Notes under the pieces: generated by a model | The model's database searches: none | What the model saw: only the letters and a program-made list of their open reading frames with translations | What the model was told of the DNA's origin: nothing | Program-made: the position numbers and the translations under genes | Shown: piece by piece, positions 1 to 8,453 of the stretch | Position numbering within the stretch: the first letter of the stretch is position 1 | How the letters are laid out: each line of letters opens with the position of its first letter | NCBI GenBank assembly: GCA_022446905.1 | Contig: JAKVBT010000005.1 | Coordinates: 676,451 to 740,450, forward strand | Source: Phycisphaerales bacterium | Lineage (GTDB): Bacteria > Planctomycetota > Phycisphaerae > Phycisphaerales > SM1A02 | DNA length: 64,000 nucleotides | Direction of reading: 5' to 3'

Positions 1-360
1 CCCCAATGCCAACCGCACTCCAGCGTCGGATACATCCGTACCACGGTACGTCGTGCAAGGACCAACCGGATCATCCGTAAAACTGCCGTCAGATTCCTGC
101 ACAATGAGTCGGTAGTCCGGCCCACGCACATCATGTTCCCACAACCTCAGTCCACGGGTCTGCCCACGAACAACCAGATCCAGCGACCATTGACCGTCAC
201 TCAGTGGACGTAATTGCAATGTCTGAATGGTGCATGACTCCACACTTAAGGCTTCACATGCATCTGGAATAGTGGGTGCGGCAATCGCTGCTGATGACGT
301 CAGCAGCGTGGCAACACAGGCCCCAAACAGGGCCTGACGACTCAGCGAAATGGTCAACAT
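1..360 (-). CDS. Secreted protein, possible metallopeptidase prodomain (partial)
   Basis: This is the N-terminal 120 residues of a protein that runs off the left edge without a stop. It opens with a clear signal peptide (polar start, hydrophobic stretch to about residue 27, ending SSAAIAAP). A GAGGAG Shine-Dalgarno sits 6-7 nt before the ATG. The rest is beta-rich and contains PCTTYRGTDVSDAG near residue 105. A TYRG motif of this kind occurs in the N-terminal region of planctomycete M12-like (reprolysin) metallopeptidases, so a secreted protease precursor is my best guess. The catalytic part is outside the window, so the function is inference only; the secreted nature is well supported. Confidence 0.6.
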   Translation of the reverse strand, partial: MLTISLSRQALFGACVATLLTSSAAIAAPTIPDACEALSVESCTIQTLQLRPLSDGQWSLDLVVRGQTRGLRLWEHDVRGPDYRLIVQESDGSFTDDPVGPCTTYRGTDVSDAGVRLALG

Positions 361-571
361 GGTGTCTCCTCTCGGGGGGATCAACGTTGGGCCCCAGCGA
401 GCAACTCTCAACAGAGCCCCCAACCGGTTGATACAGGCACTACAGGGTCGGGCCAAATCAGTTCTCCGTCAAGGATTTGTTTGCCTGAATCAGCACTCAG
501 ATCAACATGGGCCCCATTTGAAACGACTGGAGGCCCTTAGGAGGGCAGGACGGTACACTGCGTCGCTCTCG

Positions 572-660
572 GGACAGGTGACCGAGCGGCTGAAGGTACC
601 GGTTTGCTAAACCGGCGTAGGGCGCAAGCTCTACCGCGGGTTCGAATCCCGCCCTGTCCG
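572..660 (+). tRNA. tRNA-Ser (anticodon GCT)
   Basis: The 89-nt sequence folds as a class II tRNA. The acceptor stem GGACAGG/CCTGTCC has discriminator G. The anticodon loop TTGCTAA (anticodon GCT) sits in a CCGGT/ACCGG-type stem, followed by a long variable arm (TAGGGCGCAAGCTCTA) and a GGTTCGAATCC T arm. No CCA is encoded. A TACACT hexamer at 554-559 is a plausible -10 element. Confidence 0.97.
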
Positions 661-668
661 TTCCCAGA

Positions 669-696
669 CGGCCCCTTGCTGAAGCGCAGGGGGCCG
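669..696 (+). terminator. Hairpin after tRNA-Ser
   Basis: An 11-bp stem (CGGCCCC paired with GGGGCCG, then T-G, T-A, G-C and C-G pairs) closes a 6-nt loop nine bases after the tRNA. A short T run (ACTTTTAG) follows a few bases later. It is a plausible factor-independent terminator, though the T tract is weak. Confidence 0.55.
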
Positions 697-805
697 ACCC
701 ACTTTTAGCCACTTGCCAAGTAAGGACTTCAACACAAGTTTGTAATCCTCAGGGTGAGCAGAGTGAGCAACCCACTGCAAATCCCACCAGTATGCTCTGA
801 CGCCC

Positions 806-2017
806 ATGACTGCACCAACATCGCCTCGTCTGGCCTATCGCATCCTCGCTGGCATGGCCCTGCTCCTGGCTGGTGTCGGCATGGTTCGGTACGCCTATGG
901 CCCATTGCTGCCATCCATGTTCCATGCCAAGTGGCTTGATCCAACATCCGCTGCATACATCGGCAGTGTCAACTTTGCGGCCAATGTCCTCATGGCCATG
1001 CTGTGCCCGGCGCTGACACGTCGCTTCACAGTCGGTCGTGTAATGCGATGGACCATGATGATCGGCGTTCTCTCGACTGCCGCCAACGCATTTGACTTCG
1101 GCATTATCTGGATTGGTGCGTGCCGAGCACTCGCTGGAGCAACCGCCGGTACTGCCATTATTTTGACTCCAATCCTGTGCATCCAAGGACTGGAACGATC
1201 CAAGCGCAGCGTAGTGGTGGGGCTTGCGTTCTTTGGATCAGGCGTGGGGGTCGTTGCCGCAAGCTTGCTCATTCCAATGGTGACGACAACATCTCCTGAA
1301 GGGGGGTGGCTGCTGATCAGCGGGGTGACGCTCGCGGCCACGATCTTCACGTGGAAACTCATGCAACCGGTCCACACAACGGCCAGTGCGACCAAGCCAG
1401 CTCCGCTTGGCCCATCAGCGCGACGGGCCATGCTGGTGCTGCTGTGTGGCTACACGCTGTTTGCAATGTGCTCGGTGCCCCACGCCATCTTTCTCTCGGC
1501 CTACCTGCATGATCGTTTACATGTCGGCAGGGACAACGCAGCCATGGCCTATGCAGCCTTTGGTATTGGCCTAGCAATCGGAGGACCGCTGATATCCAGC
1601 TTGATCGCACGATTCGCAGGCCTCAGAACAGCCACCGTAGTTTCTGCAGCGCTTGGGGCTATGGCCATCACCATGGTGCTCGCCTGGGAAAGCGTGCCCC
1701 TTGTGATCGCTTCAGGCGTCATCATGGGTACTGCCCAGATGGGCATGGTTCCAGTGTGTTCCAACTGCTGCTTGGAACTGGCCGGGCCCACCGGTCACAC
1801 ACGTTGGTGGTCCATCCTGAGCGTTGGATTCACACTGGGCATCTCCATAGGAACATTGGGCATCGGTGCCATGTTCCATGCTGGCTGGGGATACCGCGCC
1901 GCATTTGAGGTTGCCGCGATCGCTTCAGCAGCCTCGATCACACTCATGATCACCTTTTGGTTCCTCTCTCAGGCTGCAAAGCCGGACGACATTGCCTCTG
2001 CGCCAGTGACAGCATGA
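806..2017 (+). CDS. MFS transporter, YbfB/YjiJ family
   Basis: A 403-residue inner-membrane protein with about 12 hydrophobic segments. The N-terminal GVGMVRYAYGPLLPSM is typical of the YbfB/YjiJ branch of the major facilitator superfamily, which are putative exporters of unknown substrate. TATGCT lies 9 nt before the ATG with no Shine-Dalgarno, so the transcript may be nearly leaderless. The stop codon overlaps the next gene's start (ATGA at 2014-2017), implying translational coupling with the cyclotransferase-like protein. Family assignment is good; substrate is unknown. Confidence 0.85.
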   Translation: MTAPTSPRLAYRILAGMALLLAGVGMVRYAYGPLLPSMFHAKWLDPTSAAYIGSVNFAANVLMAMLCPALTRRFTVGRVMRWTMMIGVLSTAANAFDFGIIWIGACRALAGATAGTAIILTPILCIQGLERSKRSVVVGLAFFGSGVGVVAASLLIPMVTTTSPEGGWLLISGVTLAATIFTWKLMQPVHTTASATKPAPLGPSARRAMLVLLCGYTLFAMCSVPHAIFLSAYLHDRLHVGRDNAAMAYAAFGIGLAIGGPLISSLIARFAGLRTATVVSAALGAMAITMVLAWESVPLVIASGVIMGTAQMGMVPVCSNCCLELAGPTGHTRWWSILSVGFTLGISIGTLGIGAMFHAGWGYRAAFEVAAIASAASITLMITFWFLSQAAKPDDIASAPVTA

Positions 2018-2400
2018 CTACAGAGCTCATCTTCGTCTACGGAACACTGCGCACCAATGCCCGCAACTGGACACGCTATCTCGCACCACAGTGTGGCAGA
2101 GCAGCCACAACCAGTCCGATCTTCACCATGCGACGCGTAGGCAGTTTTGAAAGGGGATACCCAATACTTGAGGCCGAAGGCACGACAGCCATTCACGGCG
2201 AGGTCTTTGAGGTCGATTCGGCAACTTTGGAGTCGATCGACCAGCTCGAGGGGCATCCAACTTGGTACCAACGCCAGATGATCAGCGTACGGCCTAATGA
2301 CAATACCGAAGTTGAGGCCTGGATCTACCTGATGCCAAAGGGGCAGTACCCCACAGCGCCATTGATCGAGTCGGGCAACTGGCTTGCTCCAGACCCCTAA
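2014..2400 (+). CDS. Gamma-glutamylcyclotransferase-like protein
   Basis: A 128-residue protein of the GGCT/AIG2 fold. It has the signature FVYGTLR at residues 7-13, the GEVFEV strand at 62-67, and Glu79 in IDQLEGHP, the position of the catalytic acid in this family. Members release 5-oxoproline from gamma-glutamyl amines or peptides. The start is the ATG inside the ATGA overlap with the upstream MFS gene; longer in-frame starts would sit inside that gene. The pairing with an exporter may mean both handle one small molecule, which is inference. Exact substrate cannot be read from sequence. Confidence 0.82.
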   Translation: MTTELIFVYGTLRTNARNWTRYLAPQCGRAATTSPIFTMRRVGSFERGYPILEAEGTTAIHGEVFEVDSATLESIDQLEGHPTWYQRQMISVRPNDNTEVEAWIYLMPKGQYPTAPLIESGNWLAPDP

Positions 2401-2446
2401 GTGCACCTGAGCGTTTACTGAGCCAGATGTGCCCAAGGCATCGCCA

Positions 2447-3634
2447 ATGGGCCACTACCATGGCCGCATCGTGTCCACTTGTCACACTGCCAAACGACTG
2501 CAACGCTACGGGGAATCTGTCTTTGCTACCTGGAGCCGGCTGGCACTCAAGCATGGCGCGGTCAATCTCGGCCAGGGCTTCCCCGACTTCGATGGCCCAC
2601 CCGAAGTCATTGAATCAGCTCATCGCGCGATGCTGGATGGACACAATCAGTACGCGCCAATGCCTGGCATTCAGCCACTCCGCGAAGCGATTGCCGCGGA
2701 CTTTGAAACAACCACGGGCGTGCAGCCGTGCGTCGATCACGACATCACGGTGACCTCGGGGTGCACTGAGGCTATTGCAGCGTCGATGCTCGGATTGCTC
2801 AATCCGGGGGATGAAGTCATTGTGTTTGAGCCGTTCTATGACTCGTACCCGGCCACCATCGCCATGGCCGGAGGTGTCATGAAGCATGTGACCACACGAC
2901 CACCAGACTTCGGAATTGACCTCGAAGCGGTGGAGGATCAGATTACAACTCGAACCAGAGCGATTTTGCTCAACACACCGCACAACCCCACTGGACATGT
3001 CGCCACTCAAGAAGAATTGCGCGGCCTCGCTGCACTCTGCCAGAAGCATGATCTCATAGCCATCTGTGACGAGGTCTACGACCGCATGGTCTTTGAAGGA
3101 GATCATGTGTCCCTAGCTTCGCTCCCAGGAATGTATGAGCGGACGATTACCTTGCGTTCCTTGGCCAAATCATTCTCACTGACTGGATGGAAAATTGGAT
3201 GGTCCATTGCCCCAGCGCCATTGACTGATGCCATCCGAGCTGCCCACCAGTTTCTCACCTATGCGGTTTCCACACCACTTCAACACGGTGCCGTCACTGC
3301 ATTACACATGGGCGATGACTACTACACCACGCTGCGGCAAGACTACCTGCATCGTCGCGATCTTCTCTGCAACGGACTTGCGCAAGTCGGCCTGAAGGTG
3401 TGCCGACCTGCAGGCACCTACTTTGTCATGTGTGACCACACGGCCTTCGGGCACCAGTCCTCCGAATCCTTCTGCCAGCATCTGGTCGAACAGATCGGCG
3501 TTGCTGGCATTCCCCCAGGATCGTTCTATATGAACCCTGAGGATGGACGCACATTGGTCCGATTCGCATTCTGCAAGACCGACGCTGTTCTTGAAGAAGC
3601 CATCAGCAGACTCAGTCGTCTGCAGCACCACTAG
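2447..3634 (+). CDS. PLP-dependent aminotransferase, class I/II
   Basis: A fold-type I aminotransferase of the kynurenine/methionine aminotransferase (YbdL-like) group. The N-terminal VNLGQGFPDFDGP is the hallmark of that group. NTPHNPTG binds substrate carboxylate and cofactor, CDEVYD is also present, and the PLP lysine lies in SLAKSFSLTGWKIGW near residue 240. I chose ATG 2447 because AAGG lies 9 nt upstream; a GTG at 2429 is the alternative. The 3' end overlaps the convergent symporter by 23 bp. It is a cytosolic enzyme that transfers amino groups from Met, Gln, kynurenine or similar donors. Confidence 0.9.
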   Translation: MGHYHGRIVSTCHTAKRLQRYGESVFATWSRLALKHGAVNLGQGFPDFDGPPEVIESAHRAMLDGHNQYAPMPGIQPLREAIAADFETTTGVQPCVDHDITVTSGCTEAIAASMLGLLNPGDEVIVFEPFYDSYPATIAMAGGVMKHVTTRPPDFGIDLEAVEDQITTRTRAILLNTPHNPTGHVATQEELRGLAALCQKHDLIAICDEVYDRMVFEGDHVSLASLPGMYERTITLRSLAKSFSLTGWKIGWSIAPAPLTDAIRAAHQFLTYAVSTPLQHGAVTALHMGDDYYTTLRQDYLHRRDLLCNGLAQVGLKVCRPAGTYFVMCDHTAFGHQSSESFCQHLVEQIGVAGIPPGSFYMNPEDGRTLVRFAFCKTDAVLEEAISRLSRLQHH

Positions 3635-5153
3635 ACACTGGTCGTCGACCCAGCAAACACATTCCCATCGCTGCAGCAGTGGCGATGGCCATCCGCCATG
3701 GGAAGGCCGGCGCGGGCAGGTGCGGCGTGCTGTGATCAAACCATGGCATCCAGAAGTTCCATGCAAATGGCTGCAAAATCAGCACCACCAACACACCGAC
3801 AATCAGCGCTGCCGCTGCAGATCTTGCATTACCCCGCGGAGTAAGCAGCACTGTGAGGAAAACGCCAAGAAGTCCCGCATAGGCAAAGACCATCACGCCA
3901 AGGGCAAAGTCGAGCATGGTCTCTCCGCTGACGCCCTGCCAATATGCACACAACAATGCAAAGCCAACCAAGGCAATCGTCCAGCCAGCGATCAGGCCAC
4001 GGGCCAGCCTGGTCTCGCGCTTGGGGGACATCTGGGACAAGCCTCGTGAGACGCGCCAAGGCCGAATGATGTCTGATGTGGTTGAAGCGGCCAGGGCATT
4101 GAGGGCTGAGTCAAGGCTGCTCATGGCTGCAGCAAACAGCCCGGCCATCATCAGGCCACGCAGTCCCGTTGGCATGTCGCGGAGAATGAAGTGCAGGAAT
4201 ACATCACGATCACCTGTATCGAGTCCACTGGACACAATGGGCCCATTGGACTGTGTCTCTAACCAAAGCAGCACGCCAAGCAGCAGAAATAGCAAAGTCA
4301 CCGGCCAGCCAATGAGGTTGGACAATATGCCTGCCCATGCGCCACGTTTTGGGGTCCGACAGGTCAACAAACGCTGCGCGAGATCTTGATCAGTCCCATA
4401 GGCAGCCATGAGAAAGAGCACCATGCCAATAGCAGCGCCCCACACGGTATATGGCTTCGTCCAAGACCAAGACCAATCGAGCATGGTGAGCTTGCCAGCA
4501 TCATCGAGCTGTTGCCATACTTCGCTCGCTGGCATATCAAGCCCGTACCACAACAAGCCCACTGCAATGGACACCGTCGTCACCAGCACGCCACACTGCA
4601 AGACGTCCGTCCAGATCACGGCCCGGACGCCCCCAGCCATGGTGTAGAGGCAGGCCACGGTGGCCACCATCACAATCGACAAAGCCAAACTCCAGCCAGT
4701 TGGTTCACCAAAGGCAACAAGTGAAAAGGGGATGGCCATCATGAACAAGCGAGCGCCGCTGGCCAGCAGTCGCCCAAGTCCAAACATGATCGCAGCTGCA
4801 GCGCCGGCCCCAGGACTGAGCCGCTGGGCAATCAAGCCATAGACACTGGGCGTGCCAGCGCGAAAGATGGCTGGCAAAAAGAGCACGCCGACGATGATGA
4901 ATGCTGCGAGCCCAGAGAACTTAAAGACGAGGTAGGACAGATCACCGCGAAAGCCCTGCTGGGGGCCACCAAGAAACGTGGCAGCGCTGAGCGCCGTTGC
5001 CAGCGTTGAGATCGCGACAGCCCAGATGGGCATACTGCGGCCAGCAAGGTAGAAATCATCCCCTTGCTCATGTCGACGGCTGACCAGAGCCCCAATCAGC
5101 ACCACAATGGCCAAATAGACGGCAACGACCAGCCAGTCCCACAGAGTGAACAT
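3612..5153 (-). CDS. Sodium:solute symporter (SSF family)
   Basis: A 513-residue polytopic membrane protein with about 13 hydrophobic helices. The start, with DDFYLAGRSMPIWAVAISTLAT and then SAATFLGGPQQGF, is the classical SSF/SSS core (helices 1-2), and AAAMSSLDSALNALA matches the conserved helix-8 sodium-site region. These carriers import sugars, amino acids, nucleosides or vitamins with Na+. The gene is a single unit, convergent with the aminotransferase and divergent from rplU. TAGGCT lies exactly 6 nt before the ATG, with no Shine-Dalgarno. Substrate is not deducible. Confidence 0.9.
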   Translation of the reverse strand: MFTLWDWLVVAVYLAIVVLIGALVSRRHEQGDDFYLAGRSMPIWAVAISTLATALSAATFLGGPQQGFRGDLSYLVFKFSGLAAFIIVGVLFLPAIFRAGTPSVYGLIAQRLSPGAGAAAAIMFGLGRLLASGARLFMMAIPFSLVAFGEPTGWSLALSIVMVATVACLYTMAGGVRAVIWTDVLQCGVLVTTVSIAVGLLWYGLDMPASEVWQQLDDAGKLTMLDWSWSWTKPYTVWGAAIGMVLFLMAAYGTDQDLAQRLLTCRTPKRGAWAGILSNLIGWPVTLLFLLLGVLLWLETQSNGPIVSSGLDTGDRDVFLHFILRDMPTGLRGLMMAGLFAAAMSSLDSALNALAASTTSDIIRPWRVSRGLSQMSPKRETRLARGLIAGWTIALVGFALLCAYWQGVSGETMLDFALGVMVFAYAGLLGVFLTVLLTPRGNARSAAAALIVGVLVVLILQPFAWNFWMPWFDHSTPHLPAPAFPWRMAIATAAAMGMCLLGRRPVSSGAADD

Positions 5154-5159
5154 CCGGGG

Positions 5160-5165
5160 AGCCTA
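5160..5165 (-). promoter_or_regulatory. Putative -10 (TAGGCT) for leaderless SSF gene
   Basis: TAGGCT ends 6 nt before the ATG at 5153, so transcription would begin at the A of the start codon. No -35 match is visible. Confidence 0.35.
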
Positions 5166-5171
5166 GCGTGC

Positions 5172-5200
5172 TTGGCAGGGGAGGGGGTTTCGGCTACACT
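5172..5200 (+). promoter_or_regulatory. Putative sigma-70 promoter of rplU
   Basis: TTGGCA (5172-5177) and TACACT (5195-5200) are separated by 17 nt, the ideal spacing. The predicted start leaves a leader of about 40 nt containing the rplU Shine-Dalgarno. Confidence 0.55.
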
Positions 5201-5245
5201 GCCCGATTCCCGCCCGTCAGGGGCGATTCCACAGGAGCCCTAGCC

Positions 5246-5626
5246 GTGTACGCCATTGTCGAAGACAGCGGAACCCAGATCAAACTTGCCCCAGGTGCCG
5301 TCCTTGATGTTGACCTGCGGGAAGATGCCTCCGAGGGCAGCACGATCACCTTTGATCGTGTCCTGGCCGTCAAAGGGGAAGGCGACGAGACTGCGACCCT
5401 TGGCACGCCGTATATCGACGGCGCCTCGGTCACTGCTGAGGTTCTTGGTGAAATCAAGGGCGAGAAGCTTGATGTGATCAAGTTCAAGCGACGCAAGAAT
5501 TACCGCCGCAAGCAAGGCCACCGCCAGCGCTACCTGCGGATCCGCGTTGCTGACATCGCTGCAAAGCCCAAGAAGAAGACGACTAAGAAGAAGGCTGCCG
5601 AGCCTGCTGCTTCGTCCGAGGACTGA
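5246..5626 (+). CDS. rplU: 50S ribosomal protein L21
   Basis: The protein is 126 residues and begins MYAIVEDSGTQIKLAPGA, the conserved L21 N-terminus. VIKFKRRKNYRRKQGHRQ is the rRNA-binding signature. The C-terminus is extended by a Lys/Ala tail (about 20 residues). The start is GTG, chosen because ACAGGAG lies 8 nt upstream and the conserved N-terminus begins there. L21 binds 23S rRNA in the large subunit. The usual partner rpmA (L27) does not follow; an opposite-strand lipoprotein gene does. Confidence 0.96.
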   Translation: MYAIVEDSGTQIKLAPGAVLDVDLREDASEGSTITFDRVLAVKGEGDETATLGTPYIDGASVTAEVLGEIKGEKLDVIKFKRRKNYRRKQGHRQRYLRIRVADIAAKPKKKTTKKKAAEPAASSED

Positions 5627-5652
5627 TCTCCCTCACATCGAATCCATCGCGA

Positions 5653-5678
5653 GTTGATCTGGCCACGTCCAGATCAAC
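5653..5678 (+). terminator. Hairpin between convergent rplU and lipoprotein genes
   Basis: A perfect 10-bp stem GTTGATCTGG/CCAGATCAAC closes a CCACGT loop, 27 bp after the rplU stop. There is no T run on either side, so it may act only as a processing or Rho-linked end. Confidence 0.45.
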
Positions 5679-5737
5679 CAGTTGCTGGCTGGCAATATGA
5701 CTGTTCGCACAAGCACCGGCAAGACTGCTGGGTGACA

Positions 5738-6364
5738 CTAGCGTTTTACATAAAGTGTTCGGCCCATGGCATTGGTGACCAGTTGGTTCACACTGTCTGC
5801 ATAGACCTCGGCGATGGCCGTATCACACGCTCCGCTATAGACAGCCGTCAGCTCTGCAGGGCTCAAGAGGTCTACAAAACCATCGGTGTGGCTTCCAAGC
5901 ACCATGCCCGATGGCTCAATCCGCAATGACATTGCACCATCCTCATGGGTGCCAATCGGATACCCAAAGCCGCCACCTTCGTAGATACCAAGTTCGCCCC
6001 CTGAGATGACGATGCACCGAATCGACAGATTGGTTGCCGATGCATCGATGGGGGTACTGCCGGGCAAGGGCGGAAACAGCAACTCAATATGCAGAATCAT
6101 GCCCTGATCGACATCGCCCGATTCAATTTCCTCAAGGGTCAGATCCGACAGCCATAGTGATGAATGCACATACGGATCACCACCACAGGCCATCGAAGTC
6201 ACATTCATCGACAAACTGCCACCGGCATCACCCTCGACTCGAGAGATCTCGACGTGCGGAACAAAATCACCAAGGTAGTGCCGGGAGTAGTCGACATAGG
6301 CGCAGCCTGCAATCAACAATCCCAGAGCAAAGAGGGACACGATCACCACGGATCTCATGAGCAT
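5738..6364 (-). CDS. Putative lipoprotein of unknown function
   Basis: A 208-residue protein with a lipoprotein signal: MLMRSVVIVSLFALG followed by the lipobox LIAGC, giving a mature N-terminal Cys21. I recognise no domain in the mature part, which is acidic and beta-strand-like. TAGAAT lies 6 nt before the ATG at 6364, supporting this start over the Met at codon 3. It is convergent with rplU and divergent from ubiE. It probably resides in the outer or inner membrane periplasmic leaflet; function is unknown. Confidence 0.72.
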   Translation of the reverse strand: MLMRSVVIVSLFALGLLIAGCAYVDYSRHYLGDFVPHVEISRVEGDAGGSLSMNVTSMACGGDPYVHSSLWLSDLTLEEIESGDVDQGMILHIELLFPPLPGSTPIDASATNLSIRCIVISGGELGIYEGGGFGYPIGTHEDGAMSLRIEPSGMVLGSHTDGFVDLLSPAELTAVYSGACDTAIAEVYADSVNQLVTNAMGRTLYVKR

Positions 6365-6370
6365 GCACGG

Positions 6371-6376
6371 ATTCTA
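6371..6376 (-). promoter_or_regulatory. Putative -10 (TAGAAT) for leaderless lipoprotein gene
   Basis: TAGAAT matches 5 of 6 bases of TATAAT and ends 6 nt before the ATG at 6364. Confidence 0.4.
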
Positions 6377-6404
6377 CGCTTCCGCTAGCTACCATGGGGG
6401 TCCG

Positions 6405-7178
6405 ATGCCTTCGACCAAGACTGACCGCGCCTGGACCCAAGAGGAACTCAAGGGTAACCCCCACGAAGAGGCCAATAAGGCCGACCGAGTGCGGCGAATG
6501 TTCGGCGCGATCGCGCATCGATATGACCTCAATAATCGTGTCCACTCAGCGTGGCAAGATCAGGCCTGGCGAAGACGAGTCGTTGCGATGGCCAAGATCA
6601 CACCACAAGACCGGGTACTCGATATGGCTTGCGGAACAGGGGACTTAACACTGCTGCTGGCCAAAGCTGGGCCAGAGGCCATTCTCGGCATGGATTTCAC
6701 CGAGGAAATGCTGGCCCATGCCCGAGTCAAGGCAAAGCGGTGGGGGCAGCGCCACCAAGGCCGCATTCCTGATTTTCAACAAGGCGATGCCATGGCCATC
6801 GATCTGCCTGACCAATCAATGGACGTGGTGACCATTGCCTTTGGCATCCGCAACGTCACTGATCCATCCATTGCGATTGCCGAATTTGCACGCATACTCG
6901 CCCCAGGAGGTCGGGTGCTCATCCTTGAGTTCAGCGAGCCAACGAATCGACTGATTCGGGCATGCAATGCGTTCTACACCAGGCATGTCATGCCTTGGAC
7001 GGCAAGTTGGCTGGCAGGCGATCGCTCAGGCGCCTACCGATATTTGCCTCGGAGCATTTCAACCTTTGCCGAACCACGGGAATTGGGCGTGATGATGCAG
7101 GCCGCTGGCCTGACCCACATTCAGCAGCAACGGATGACCGGCGGCATGTGCACGATCAGCCTGGCGACCAAACCCTGA
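6405..7178 (+). CDS. ubiE: Ubiquinone/menaquinone C-methyltransferase
   Basis: A 257-residue class I SAM methyltransferase. The N-terminal VRRMFGAIAHRYDLNNRVHS is the UbiE/MenG signature, DMACGTGDL is the SAM-binding motif I, and the second signature FGIRNVTD lies mid-protein. It methylates demethylmenaquinone (and 2-polyprenyl-6-methoxybenzoquinol in ubiquinone makers) in respiratory quinone synthesis; planctomycetes use menaquinone, so the MenG role is likelier. The start is the ATG after a GGGGG purine run. No other quinone genes are adjacent. Confidence 0.93.
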   Translation: MPSTKTDRAWTQEELKGNPHEEANKADRVRRMFGAIAHRYDLNNRVHSAWQDQAWRRRVVAMAKITPQDRVLDMACGTGDLTLLLAKAGPEAILGMDFTEEMLAHARVKAKRWGQRHQGRIPDFQQGDAMAIDLPDQSMDVVTIAFGIRNVTDPSIAIAEFARILAPGGRVLILEFSEPTNRLIRACNAFYTRHVMPWTASWLAGDRSGAYRYLPRSISTFAEPRELGVMMQAAGLTHIQQQRMTGGMCTISLATKP

Positions 7179-7264
7179 ATCACCGTTCTGAGGGGCGAAC
7201 CGCCCACAAGCCCACTAGAAGCCCAGTATTGAGAATTTGACATAAGAGTCATTATCGGCGGCCA

Positions 7265-7280
7265 TGGGGCGGCAGCCCCA
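7265..7280. terminator. Small hairpin between convergent ubiE and glycosyltransferase
   Basis: TGGGGC-GGCA-GCCCCA forms a 6-bp GC stem in the 124-bp gap. There is no T tract, so a terminator role is only suggested by position. Confidence 0.25.
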
Positions 7281-7302
7281 GGGACCGCGTTTCTGCCGGG
7301 GT

Positions 7303-8427
7303 TCAAATCGAGCCTTCGATCGCCGCTTCGATAGCGGCCTCAAGCCGGCACGTGGCCTCCCGCGCCACTGCTGGGGCGAGATGCAGTTTGATTGCTGCGC
7401 GGACCGCATCGGAATCTGCTGGCGGCTGCATTGGCGTCAATCCTGCCCACTCTGGCGGGGTTAATTCTGGGTAACTCAAACGCCCAGGTAACCAAGGCAA
7501 ACACCCGGCCTGCAAGGCTTCGACTACAGCCATGCCAAAGAACTCATGGTGCGCCGTAGAAACCACCCAGTCACAAGCATGCAGCCAAGTTTCATACGCA
7601 TCGCGCGGCGCAAAACCCGAGTGAATCACACGATCCCCGGCAAGCTGGGCCAATTGCGCAAAAGCTTCTGGCTGACGCTCGAACTGTTCGCCACAGATGA
7701 CCCAGCCAATCTGGTGGCCTGCACCATGCTGGCGCTCCAACTCCACTAACAGTTCAGGCCCCTTGTCATGCTCCCAGCGATGCGGCCAGATCACCAACTT
7801 CAGTCCCCGCTGCCTAGCCTTCTTTGCGTTATGTAAAACTCTCTGATCCGTTGCCTGCGTGGGTTCAACTGGCGGCCAGATGATTTGACTGCGTTCCAAG
7901 ACACGATCAATCAGATCTTCCCCCAAGCCCTCGCGATCATGCGCCAAGAGCGACGCAATACCGCTTGCAAATGAATCACGATTCCAAGCGCTGTTCCAAA
8001 GCACCACATCTGCCGCAAGCATGCTTGTCAGATTGGTAATCGCCAACTGATGATCTCGATGATCCGCTCGCCCAACTGAAGCCGGATACGCCGCCTGATT
8101 CTCATGCATGTACAAGACCCGCGGTATTTGTGCATAGGACGCAGGCATCAAAGAGATCAGATCTGAAAGAGAACAAAGTGAGCTTGCAAAGATGGCATCC
8201 CAATGGCACCCTCGATCGAACACCCCCGCTTGCTCAGCGATGGAGACCAACGCAGGAGCTCCAAGTCGCATTCGCCACCGCCAATGGCCACGCGGCAGCG
8301 TCACCCAAGCCCATTCACATCCCCCATGCCGCGACCAAGACCTCCGGGCTGCTTGGTGAGATCCATGATCCCATGGCTCAAAGCCAAGGATTTGATGCCG
8401 TGATCGATCTCGGCTCATCGCGGCCAT
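7303..8427 (-). CDS. tRNA-queuosine alpha-mannosyltransferase-like (DUF3524)
   Basis: About 374 residues. The N-terminal half has the DUF3524 pattern: ILGFEPWDHGSH, then WAWVTLPRGHWRWRMRLGA, FASSLCSLSDL, YMHENQAAYP and TSMLAADVVLWNSAWNRDSF. The C-terminal half is a GT4-type donor domain (VIWPHRWEHDKGPE, then HEFFGMAVVEALQAG). This family includes QTMAN, which mannosylates queuosine at tRNA-Asp(GUC). Starts at 8436, 8427 and 8418 are possible; 8427 has GGGG about 9 nt upstream. It diverges from a Fur-family gene. Assignment rests on motif recall, so the tRNA target is inference. Confidence 0.75.
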   Translation of the reverse strand: MAAMSRDRSRHQILGFEPWDHGSHQAARRSWSRHGGCEWAWVTLPRGHWRWRMRLGAPALVSIAEQAGVFDRGCHWDAIFASSLCSLSDLISLMPASYAQIPRVLYMHENQAAYPASVGRADHRDHQLAITNLTSMLAADVVLWNSAWNRDSFASGIASLLAHDREGLGEDLIDRVLERSQIIWPPVEPTQATDQRVLHNAKKARQRGLKLVIWPHRWEHDKGPELLVELERQHGAGHQIGWVICGEQFERQPEAFAQLAQLAGDRVIHSGFAPRDAYETWLHACDWVVSTAHHEFFGMAVVEALQAGCLPWLPGRLSYPELTPPEWAGLTPMQPPADSDAVRAAIKLHLAPAVAREATCRLEAAIEAAIEGSI

Positions 8428-8441
8428 GCAAAGCATCCCCC

Positions 8442-8447
8442 TATACT
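8442..8447 (+). promoter_or_regulatory. Putative -10 (TATACT) for leaderless Fur-family gene
   Basis: TATACT (5/6 to consensus) ends exactly 6 nt before the ATG at 8454; no Shine-Dalgarno is present. Confidence 0.45.
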
Positions 8448-8453
8448 CAGATA

